A stretch of 42,806 nucleotides of DNA from a virus: IMG/VR virus record IMGVR_UViG_3300028831_000036, positions 1 through 42,806 of that record; one strand, given 5' to 3'. The notes under the pieces are model-generated. The model saw only the letters and a program-made list of their open reading frames with translations, searched no databases and had not been told where the DNA came from. Position 1 is the stretch's first letter. Each line of letters begins with the position of its first letter. Positions 19,216 to 25,966 of this stretch are shown here, piece after piece. The translations under genes and the position numbers were made by a program.

Positions 19216-20253
19216 ATGCGAGCGGAGCAGGCACTAGACGAGATGGCGTTACTTCGTATGAAGTTGACGCAGCCCTTCGTGCGACGTGTGATGGATGGCT
19301 GGTTCTCCTCATTCACAGGCAAGGTCTATGAGCGGGGACGTTCGGTTCATCTCGCTGACGCTGAGATGTCACGCCTTGCTCGCGCAGATGCATACTTCGT
19401 TTCACGCGAGATGTCGCAGGTCATTGAGTTCGCGGCGAAGGGGCTTGATGACAGCGATATGTTCGTCGGTGACCTGTGGCCATGCGACACAGGCTTCGTG
19501 TGGATTGACGGTGGCTATCAACTGCATGATCACAACGACGACAACGCTGTGATCAAGGCGATGCTGTGGTCACGCACGATAGACAACGGTGTGCCTACGA
19601 TGTTCGTGACGATGTACGCTGCACTGGACGACGACAGGGACGCGGTGACCAAGTGGGTACGCGAGACGTATCCTGATCACCTGCACGAGATGGGTCACGT
19701 TCAGTTGGCGCATCTTGGCATGATCCCTGACGGTGCGACTGTTGGGCCTCCCCTGTTGGATTCAGCGGTTGTCGATGAGCACTCATTCACGCTGTCGCAC
19801 GGCGACGGCTCACCTGTGACCGGCGCGGCTGACAACCACATGCGTTACATCCTGGCCATGCTGATGATGTTTGAGCAGTCCATCACCGCCAAGACACAAA
19901 CGACGCCAGATCGCGCCAGCGCTAAGAGGTGGCGGCGGGCTATGGTTCCAGACCGGGTGACGGTGATCGCGCTGCGTCGTACGGCTCACGCGCACGCCGG
20001 AGAGTCTGAGGTCGAGTGGCACCATCGCTGGGTCGTGCGCGGCCACTGGCGGTGGCAGCCGTATGGGACGCGGTCAACTGCGTGCGAACATGTCCTGGGA
20101 TCACCCGTGGTGGAGAACGGCAAGCGTGTGGCGTTCTGTGTGAAGGAAGGTTGCGACCGCAGAGTCGAACGCATCTGGATCGTTCCTTACATCAAGGGAC
20201 CGGACGACGCGCCATTCAAGGTCACTGACAAGATCAACGCACTCGTACGATAG
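19216..20253 (+). CDS. conserved hypothetical protein
   Basis: 345 residues from the leaderless ATG; an earlier ATG at 19132 lies upstream of the promoter. Several helical segments lead to a C-terminal region (VTVIALRR ... WVVRGHWRWQPYG ... RIWIVPYIKGPDDAPF) that I recall from actinobacterial and actinophage proteins without assigned function. The RRxxH and VRGHWR elements suggest nucleic-acid or host-factor binding, but this is a guess. It heads the 19.2-24.1 kb gene run. Confidence 0.75.
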   Translation: MRAEQALDEMALLRMKLTQPFVRRVMDGWFSSFTGKVYERGRSVHLADAEMSRLARADAYFVSREMSQVIEFAAKGLDDSDMFVGDLWPCDTGFVWIDGGYQLHDHNDDNAVIKAMLWSRTIDNGVPTMFVTMYAALDDDRDAVTKWVRETYPDHLHEMGHVQLAHLGMIPDGATVGPPLLDSAVVDEHSFTLSHGDGSPVTGAADNHMRYILAMLMMFEQSITAKTQTTPDRASAKRWRRAMVPDRVTVIALRRTAHAHAGESEVEWHHRWVVRGHWRWQPYGTRSTACEHVLGSPVVENGKRVAFCVKEGCDRRVERIWIVPYIKGPDDAPFKVTDKINALVR

Positions 20254-20257
20254 AGGC

Positions 20258-20443
20258 ATGATCGTCAAGATCGGGAGATACCTCGTCAACACGGACCAGA
20301 TCAACTTTGTGCATCTGGATCACACGTGGTCAGACCATGATCCGCTGCGGCGCATGAAGTCTACCATTCACTTCGTCAACGGGCGCAGGTTGACTTTCTT
20401 CACCGAGGACTTACTGCCTGCGCTGGGGTGGCAAGTCTCGTGA
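20258..20443 (+). CDS. hypothetical protein
   Basis: 61 residues, MIVKIGRYLVNTDQINFVHL..., a compact beta-rich fold. TACGAT lies six bases before the ATG and overlaps the previous stop. AGAGG is too close to serve as ribosome site, so leaderless translation is likely. The stop overlaps the next GTG. Function unknown. Confidence 0.7.
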   Translation: MIVKIGRYLVNTDQINFVHLDHTWSDHDPLRRMKSTIHFVNGRRLTFFTEDLLPALGWQVS

Positions 20444-20622
20444 CTCACCTGAGTGACCATACAGACACTTGCCTGACGTGCGGCAAACTAGTGGGCAAGA
20501 CCAAGAGCGGTAACGTTCGCTCTCACCGCAAGAACGGTCAGAAGTGTCCTGGAAGCGGACAGCCTCGTCCTATCCCCAGGTGGGTTCGTATTCACGTGAG
20601 CCACAGGCGCAGCAAGGTATAG
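20440..20622 (+). CDS. small zinc-finger protein
   Basis: 60 residues from a GTG overlapping the previous stop (GTGA). CLTCGKLVG ... SHRKNGQKCPGSG has the CxxC ... HxxxxxxC arrangement of one zinc finger, and the C-terminus is basic. Likely nucleic-acid binding. Not a named family. Confidence 0.65.
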   Translation: MTHLSDHTDTCLTCGKLVGKTKSGNVRSHRKNGQKCPGSGQPRPIPRWVRIHVSHRRSKV

Positions 20623-20676
20623 CAAAGCGCAGAGCGAGACGCGCATCGGCGACGGCCTACGGCGTAGAATAGCAAC

Positions 20677-20868
20677 ATGGCACTCATCAGGCGTCACACA
20701 GCAGTCGAGCACATCCGCGTCGAGGAAGTGGAAGGTATTGCTGACCAGATGCGTGAGCGCGGTTTCGATAGCCTTGACCACGTTCAGATGCAAGTGGTCA
20801 ACCCGTATCAGAACGGGACGCGGCTACTGTTGATCTTCTCCGGTGAGTTTGACGATGCCCACAACTGA
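20677..20868 (+). CDS. hypothetical protein
   Basis: 63 residues, MALIRRHTAVEHIRVEEVEG.... TAGAAT lies six bases before the ATG, fitting the leaderless class. Looks alpha/beta with a hydrophobic strand (RLLLIFSGE). Overlaps the next gene by 14 bases. Function unknown. Confidence 0.7.
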   Translation: MALIRRHTAVEHIRVEEVEGIADQMRERGFDSLDHVQMQVVNPYQNGTRLLLIFSGEFDDAHN

Positions 20869-21136
20869 CTACCGTGGTTGGCTGAACAGCGCGGGGGCAC
20901 TGGAACCCAAGCATGTTCGCACAATCAACAAAGTCGCATCCATCGTCTCGGGTGATGTATCAGAGTTGCAGCGACGTAGTGGTGGTGACCCTGGCAACAT
21001 CAATGACACTGTTGATGCGCTTCTTGATGAGTTCATCGCATCCTGTCGAGGTGATGCGCGGCTGGCGCTGTTCAGTGCGCTGTGCGCATACGGTACAACG
21101 ATGCGGATGCACTTCGGCCCGGTAAGCGGCGCATGA
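20855..21136 (+). CDS. hypothetical helical protein
   Basis: 93 residues beginning MPTTDYRGWLNSAGALEPKH. Mostly helical with a charged middle. CTCCGGTGAG lies upstream of the ATG inside the previous gene. Stop overlaps the next ATG (ATGA). Function unknown. Confidence 0.65.
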   Translation: MPTTDYRGWLNSAGALEPKHVRTINKVASIVSGDVSELQRRSGGDPGNINDTVDALLDEFIASCRGDARLALFSALCAYGTTMRMHFGPVSGA

Positions 21137-21579
21137 GCGAGTTGCCAGACTTCACAGGTGATCCCGAAGGATACCTCGCCTGGCGCGAAGCCAACCCTCA
21201 GCCATTCAACTGGATGTGGTGTGTACGCCACTGGATGCCATGCCCGGTTGAAGGACGCAGTGGCATCCTGGCCTCTGTGTTACTAGCAGGCGAGTCGTAC
21301 GCCTTCTTGCCTGACGATGTCACTTTGCCGTCTGCGATTCAGTCGTGGTGGGAGAACCAGACCGAGTCCGCGTGCTGTAAGTTTGGCGACGACAAGATGA
21401 ACCACCTGTGGGCCATGATCAAGGCCATCGAGGAAGAGCGCACTTGCGGATCGCTACCTTGGGCCGGTGACAAGAAGGCGAAAGGTCGTCACGCCTGCTT
21501 CTATCCCAAGGACCACCGTGGGGTGCATGACTGGCAAGAGAAGATCAAGTCCATCTTCAACTACGAGGTGCCTGAGTAA
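21133..21579 (+). CDS. hypothetical protein, Trp/Cys-rich
   Basis: 148 residues from the ATG that overlaps the previous stop. Rich in Trp (WREANPQPFNWMWCVRHWMP) and with several Cys and His (CC, CGS, HACFYPKDHRGVHDW) that could bind a metal. Shares one base with the next ATG. Family not recognised. Confidence 0.7.
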   Translation: MSELPDFTGDPEGYLAWREANPQPFNWMWCVRHWMPCPVEGRSGILASVLLAGESYAFLPDDVTLPSAIQSWWENQTESACCKFGDDKMNHLWAMIKAIEEERTCGSLPWAGDKKAKGRHACFYPKDHRGVHDWQEKIKSIFNYEVPE

Positions 21580-21995
21580 TGTTGCCGCCACATGTTGCGG
21601 CGTTCGTGGAGCGCTTCGCTATGGAAGAGCACTACCTCGCTTGTCATGACGAGGCTGAGAACATGTGTGGCGTGATTACCTACACCTTCACGATGCAGGC
21701 CAAGATGTCGGGTATGACTGAGAAGTTGGCTTGGGCGCGGTGCTTCAGAGCCAAGGACATCACCCGTCCACACCGTGACGGCATCCTGTCGAACTTCCAC
21801 ACCTTCCCGGTCTGGGACGGTATTGCCATTGACTTCACAGCGCGTCAGTTTTGGCTAGACGCAGACTTCCCGGTGATCGAGCCGCTTGAGACATACCGCA
21901 CACGCTTCACGCGAGTCGATTTGCATGCGGTTGCTGACATGGGCTTTCCCGAGGGACGTGGTATCCAGGCTCACTTCTCATTCGGCGTGACGTAG
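21579..21995 (+). CDS. papain/transglutaminase-like fold protein (probable)
   Basis: 138 residues. A Cys near residue 30 (AENMCGVITYTFTMQAKMSG) is followed by FHTFPVWDGIAIDFTARQFW (about 73-92), then FPVIEPLETY. The Cys...His...Asp order with ID-FTARQF resembles actinobacterial papain-like or transglutaminase-like proteins whose typical strand reads HxVVxVGxxxVDxTARQF. Such enzymes cut or cross-link amide bonds. The active-site assignment is by pattern only. No signal peptide, so it would act in the host cytoplasm. Confidence 0.5.
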   Translation: MLPPHVAAFVERFAMEEHYLACHDEAENMCGVITYTFTMQAKMSGMTEKLAWARCFRAKDITRPHRDGILSNFHTFPVWDGIAIDFTARQFWLDADFPVIEPLETYRTRFTRVDLHAVADMGFPEGRGIQAHFSFGVT

Positions 21996-22004
21996 GATCA
22001 CCAC

Positions 22005-22334
22005 ATGACCCAACAGCGGCCAGCACCCAAGTTGAACCCTGAGGCGCTTGCTCTCTTTGCCAAGATTGGTATCAACGTCAAGGACATTGACTGGGATGCG
22101 ATCAACAAGACATTTGCCGACTTCGGCAAGGCTATGAGTCGCATTGCACAAGAGGCTGCAAGAGCAGTAGTACCTATAATCGAGGGTTTCAAGCAAGTCA
22201 TGGATCGCGTGATGGGTATACCTGCTCCCGCACCAAAGCACCTGTCACCGTTCGAGCGTTTGCTCACCGACTTGGAGATTGATCGCTGTCACAGGATTAA
22301 CACTTTACAAGATGCGCTTCTTCTCGTAGAATAA
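22005..22334 (+). CDS. hypothetical helical protein
   Basis: 109 residues beginning MTQQRPAPKLNPEALALFAK, with long amphipathic helices. TAGGAT, which includes the previous stop codon, lies six bases before the ATG, so it is probably leaderless. Function unknown. Confidence 0.7.
   Translation: MTQQRPAPKLNPEALALFAKIGINVKDIDWDAINKTFADFGKAMSRIAQEAARAVVPIIEGFKQVMDRVMGIPAPAPKHLSPFERLLTDLEIDRCHRINTLQDALLLVE
22304..22332 (+). promoter_or_regulatory. leaderless promoter inside the preceding gene
   Basis: TTTACA (22304-22309), 17 bases, TAGAAT (22327-22332), then six bases to the ATG at 22339. The -10 box overlaps the stop of the previous gene. Confidence 0.65.
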
Positions 22335-22338
22335 CGGC

Positions 22339-22416
22339 ATGAAGTTCTTTGCACTCATGGCAGCGACACTGACGTTCGCGTTGATGTTCGGTGTCGTGGC
22401 TGGGCTTATGCACTGA
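22339..22416 (+). CDS. 25-residue membrane peptide
   Basis: MKFFALMAATLTFALMFGVV then AGLMH: a single hydrophobic helix, or a signal-like peptide without a mature part. Leaderless promoter of good quality directly upstream. Too short to assign a function. Confidence 0.55.
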   Translation: MKFFALMAATLTFALMFGVVAGLMH

Positions 22417-22454
22417 CGTATAATGCCCATAACCAACCAGGAGGGAGAATCCCA

Positions 22455-22697
22455 ATGATCGGTCGCCTACTTTGTGCTTTCGGTCTACACCGCGTCCTCA
22501 CTACTCGTGAGGGCAAGACAACCACTCCGTCAACTTCGCACTCGCGAAGCGCCCCACGCACGACGGGTGCCGCCACCCACATCCATGCGTTCTGCTATCG
22601 ACCGGGTTGCCAGTTCCACGTGATCATCGACACGCACAGCGGCAACAAGGTTCTGCACGTCGATGGCAGCGGCAAGACTGTCGTCGGCGGCGAGTGA
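22455..22697 (+). CDS. hypothetical Cys/His protein
   Basis: 80 residues, start set by AGGAGGGAGAATCCC. MIGRLLCAFGLHRV at the N-terminus and CYRPGCQFH later give Cys/His pairs for one zinc. TATAAT (22420-22425) lies 30 bases before the ATG and may be its -10 box. Function unknown. Confidence 0.65.
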   Translation: MIGRLLCAFGLHRVLTTREGKTTTPSTSHSRSAPRTTGAATHIHAFCYRPGCQFHVIIDTHSGNKVLHVDGSGKTVVGGE

Positions 22698-22911
22698 AGT
22701 AGTCCCGGCCTTCTGCCACTGCGGCAGTAGGTCGGGCTTCTTCCGCTCAACTCGTACCGGCTTCTGGAACTGCACACGTTGCGGTCATCCGACCGAGGCA
22801 TGGTGGCGTGGACAGAAAGCCCTCATAGACAGGCTGGCTAGCAAAGGTCTGTGCTCCAAAGGTGCTGGAGCACAGATAGGCCGCAAGCCGAGGAGATGCG
22901 ATGGATACTAG
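22663..22911 (+). CDS. zinc-ribbon protein
   Basis: 82 residues if started at the ATG at 22663, which overlaps the previous gene by 35 bases; no better start is visible. CHCG and CTRCGHPTEAWWRG (about residues 18-49) make a clear zinc ribbon. The C-terminus is basic. Likely nucleic-acid binding. The exact start is uncertain. Confidence 0.6.
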   Translation: MAAARLSSAASEVVPAFCHCGSRSGFFRSTRTGFWNCTRCGHPTEAWWRGQKALIDRLASKGLCSKGAGAQIGRKPRRCDGY

Positions 22912-23194
22912 ACGAGAGCAGACTGCTCAGATCGTTCTTACATCCTTAGCGCTCGTTTTGTTCGTGGGCATTATCATAGTGCTTGTCAGTTGGGCTACAG
23001 CCACCGCTACCCATCACACACCTGTGACTCCTACGCACACCACCTCTGCGCACCCATGCCATCCTCGGCTCGTACGATACGACCTGGACGTGTCGAAGCA
23101 CGCTTATGACCTGGACCGTGCGGGCCATCGTCGTCAAGCGTTCAACTATCTCGGCACGCACTACAAGGCGATTGCGAAGGACGAATGTCGATGA
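22901..23194 (+). CDS. membrane-anchored protein
   Basis: 97 residues. One strong membrane helix (about residues 11-34, VLTSLALVLFVGIIIVLVSW) is followed by a Thr/Pro/His-rich linker and a helical domain (DLDVSKHAYDLDRAGHRRQA), probably outside the membrane. GAGGAGATGCG precedes the ATG. Function unknown; host envelope interaction is possible. Confidence 0.7.
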   Translation: MDTRREQTAQIVLTSLALVLFVGIIIVLVSWATATATHHTPVTPTHTTSAHPCHPRLVRYDLDVSKHAYDLDRAGHRRQAFNYLGTHYKAIAKDECR

Positions 23195-23379
23195 CTGAGC
23201 GCCGAACGGCCCAGGAGCACCTTGACTACTGGTTGCACGTCATGGCTACGGACCCAGAGACAGACAGCGGTTACACTAGCGCACAACTTCACGCCGAAGC
23301 CAAGCGAGAAGTAAGATACTGGCGTCGGCAAGTGCGGATGGAGTACCGCGCATCGCTCAAGGCAAGAAGTCGTGAGTGA
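23191..23379 (+). CDS. hypothetical helical protein
   Basis: 62 residues from the ATG overlapping the previous stop (ATGA). MTERRTAQEHLDYWLHVMAT... is helical and basic at the end. Overlaps the next gene by eight bases. Function unknown. Confidence 0.65.
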   Translation: MTERRTAQEHLDYWLHVMATDPETDSGYTSAQLHAEAKREVRYWRRQVRMEYRASLKARSRE

Positions 23380-23617
23380 TACCGTGAAGTTGACAGGCGA
23401 CTCTAAGACAGATTTGGCAGCGGTCGCAAACTCGCTTCGCTCCGGCGCTGAGAACATGTTTCCGCTGTTGCCGCTGTTCAATACGTTAACTTCCCAGTGG
23501 GCAGAGGGTTTTCTGGACGGCATGAAGTTTTGCTCTGTCGTCATTGACCTATTTGCCACCGATGGTATGACACAGGAGCAGTTCCTCAAGGCACTAGACG
23601 AGGCGATGAAGAAGTGA
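23372..23617 (+). CDS. hypothetical protein
   Basis: 81 residues from GTG (MSDTVKLTGDSKTDLAAVAN...), helical with one hydrophobic segment. Stop overlaps the next GTG by four bases. Function unknown; no motif recognised. Confidence 0.65.
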   Translation: MSDTVKLTGDSKTDLAAVANSLRSGAENMFPLLPLFNTLTSQWAEGFLDGMKFCSVVIDLFATDGMTQEQFLKALDEAMKK

Positions 23618-23886
23618 AGAAGGTTCCTGCTTACGCGCGGGTATCCAAGGATGAGTACCGAGCGCTCCGTAAGTCAGTCGAAAACGTGTGCAACATCTTC
23701 GGCTTCGAGTTTCACGAGGCATGGGACTTGATGATAGAGACGATGGAAGTACGTCATGAGAAGTTCCTGACTGGCAAGGTCAAGTTCGACATGACGTTGG
23801 CTCAGGCTGTGAAAGGCATCGAGCAGCAACTCGCCAAGGAGCGTGCACGCCGAGACGCCATCACCAAGACAGAAGCAATCGCATGA
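23614..23886 (+). CDS. hypothetical helical protein
   Basis: 90 residues from GTG overlapping the previous stop. Charged helices throughout (MKKVPAYARVSKDEYRALRK...AVKGIEQQLAKERARRDA), probably a coiled coil. Coupled to the next membrane protein by ATGA. Function unknown. Confidence 0.65.
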   Translation: MKKVPAYARVSKDEYRALRKSVENVCNIFGFEFHEAWDLMIETMEVRHEKFLTGKVKFDMTLAQAVKGIEQQLAKERARRDAITKTEAIA

Positions 23887-24146
23887 GGTGGAAGTCTTGG
23901 ACATTGACGCTATGGCGGTTCACCAAGCCAATGCCGCCCATCGTGCGGTGGTTCGTGCGCCTGGCCTACACCGTGCCGCTGTTCACCTTCTTGCTGTTGC
24001 TATGGCTGACGCCTGATCCCGAGTGGTTTGTGATTGGTGCGTTTGTCGGCACAGTTATGGTGATCGTACGTCTTGCCATCCAGTCGTGGCTGCGCCGGTA
24101 CTCTGTGGCACTTGTACACAAGCGAATGGGTAAGCGAGCACCTTAG
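23883..24146 (+). CDS. two-span membrane protein
   Basis: 87 residues. Two hydrophobic helices (about 21-42 and 46-66: FVRLAYTVPLFTFLLLLWL and EWFVIGAFVGTVMVIVRLA) with a basic C-terminus. It is the last gene before the large terminase. A holin is possible from size and topology but lysis genes are not otherwise seen here. Confidence 0.65.
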   Translation: MRWKSWTLTLWRFTKPMPPIVRWFVRLAYTVPLFTFLLLLWLTPDPEWFVIGAFVGTVMVIVRLAIQSWLRRYSVALVHKRMGKRAP

Positions 24147-24179
24147 ACGCATTACCCCAGCCGTGGCAAACTGTCCGGC

Positions 24180-25931
24180 ATGCCTCGTTCGCCATCTGCC
24201 ACGCAACTCCCAGGTGCGCAGGAGATGCTGCGTGCGGTTCGTAACGAGGGTAGCCGCATCCGCGAGCGCTACGGCGATGATCCCATTTCGTTTGCAGAGT
24301 CTCTAGGCATCCAACTTCCACGCAAGCCTGTGTTCGTGATGATTGAGTTGGGTGTCATCACCGAGGAAGAGGCCAAGGAGCGGTTTGGCGACGATGAGGG
24401 CCAACTGCTGCCTGGTATCCGTGAGTTGGTTGAGGATGTCTGCACACTACAGGTTCGATCCGCTGTAGCGGTCGCCAACCGTGGTGGCGGCAAGAGTCTT
24501 GGCGTTGCATTCATCGAGATGTACCTAACGTTCATTAAGGACTTCGATGCACTCAACCTAGGTGGATCACAGTTGCAGGCAGATGCGGTGTATTCGTACA
24601 TCGAAGGGTTCGTTGAGGCTACCCGCGAGTTGAATGCAATGGTCAAGGGCGAGATGCTGGCTTCTGAGACCAAGACCAACCAGGGCGCGTGGATTCGAGT
24701 CCTTACTGCGTCATCCAAGTCGGTGCGCTCACCGCACGCAGGCGGTCGTCGTCGCATTCCAGGCACCAATCCGCCACGCTACCGTGATGCCGGTGGTGTG
24801 TTGGTCATTGACGAGGAAGCAGAGGCAGACCCTGCAATCGTCAATGCGGCATTGCCGACCATTAATACTGCTCGTCCTAGTGTGAATGTACGGTGTTCTA
24901 CCTTCCATAACATTGCAGGTACGTTCGCTGACGTTGTGGACAATGCCGATGACATGGGCTATACTAAGTACGGCTGGAACATCTTCGATGTGTGTGAGCA
25001 GTGTGACTGCGGGCCTGAGGGCTGTGAGTCTGCTGAGAAGTGCTTCCGTGAAGATCACTGGGAGGACTACACAGACCCTGACACCCACATGGTCAACAAG
25101 CGACTTGTCCATCGCGCATACTGTGGTGGCCGAGCGCGGTATGCCAACGGCTGGATTCCACTAGCCGAGATTGAGGCACTGTGGAAGCGTGGTAAGCGGA
25201 ATCACGCTTCGTTCGAGGTCGAGGCGATGGGTTCGCGGCCCACTGCCGCTGGTTTTGTCATCAAGGACAAGAAGGCTTACAAGGCAAACCGCACCACCAC
25301 ACCGGCAGAGCGGCTGTATCGCCCTGGCTGGCCAATCACCATCTGCGTGGACTGGGGTACGATTGCTGCGGGTGTAACGGTGTGGCAAGAGTGGAGCCGT
25401 GATAGGCACGTGTTGCTGCGTGCCGATCTGATCGAGGAAGCAGGCACGTCGCAAATCCTCGGCGTAGTGATGGGTTATGTCACAACCTACAGACTTGAGT
25501 TCAAGGAAGTTGCCGCTGACATCGGCGGTGGTGGCAACTACCTCAACAAGTCGCTGCGCGAGGAATATGGCATCGCCACACGTGATGTCAACTTTGGTGA
25601 GGAGAAAGAAGCAGCAGTGGCGGCTTGGAACATCCTCAATGAAGCGAATAAGTGCATATACCCGACGGAGTTCACAGACTTCCATCAGCAGGCGTTGCAC
25701 TGGAAGCGTAAGAACGGTCGCATCGAGAAGAAGAATGACCACTTGTGTGACTCGTCGGTTTGCTATTTTGCCAGTTTCATCGAGCGCCTTGGCACCTCAC
25801 ATCTGCGTGCGATGCCAGTATCCTTCATTGCTGTTGCTGGCCAGAACAAGATAGAAGAACACCGTGCTGAAGCAGCAGCCGGTCGAGCAGACTTCCGCGC
25901 TCCAATCCTGCGTTCATTTGGATCACGCTAG
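24180..25931 (+). CDS. terL: terminase large subunit
   Basis: 583 residues. ATPase domain: Walker A NRGGGKS (100-106) and Walker B VLVIDEE (207-213). A Cys-rich insert CEQCDCGPEGC lies after it. Nuclease domain: ITICVDWG with the first acidic ligand, then DIGGGGNYLN and NDHLCDS near the end. The protein pumps DNA into the prohead using ATP and cuts the concatemer. No good ribosome site; CAAACT seven bases before the ATG suggests leaderless translation. The probable small subunit is 21 kb away. The portal follows directly. Confidence 0.92.
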   Translation: MPRSPSATQLPGAQEMLRAVRNEGSRIRERYGDDPISFAESLGIQLPRKPVFVMIELGVITEEEAKERFGDDEGQLLPGIRELVEDVCTLQVRSAVAVANRGGGKSLGVAFIEMYLTFIKDFDALNLGGSQLQADAVYSYIEGFVEATRELNAMVKGEMLASETKTNQGAWIRVLTASSKSVRSPHAGGRRRIPGTNPPRYRDAGGVLVIDEEAEADPAIVNAALPTINTARPSVNVRCSTFHNIAGTFADVVDNADDMGYTKYGWNIFDVCEQCDCGPEGCESAEKCFREDHWEDYTDPDTHMVNKRLVHRAYCGGRARYANGWIPLAEIEALWKRGKRNHASFEVEAMGSRPTAAGFVIKDKKAYKANRTTTPAERLYRPGWPITICVDWGTIAAGVTVWQEWSRDRHVLLRADLIEEAGTSQILGVVMGYVTTYRLEFKEVAADIGGGGNYLNKSLREEYGIATRDVNFGEEKEAAVAAWNILNEANKCIYPTEFTDFHQQALHWKRKNGRIEKKNDHLCDSSVCYFASFIERLGTSHLRAMPVSFIAVAGQNKIEEHRAEAAAGRADFRAPILRSFGSR

Positions 25932-25966
25932 GATGATGCGCCATCATAGACGGCTGAGGAGGGTCG

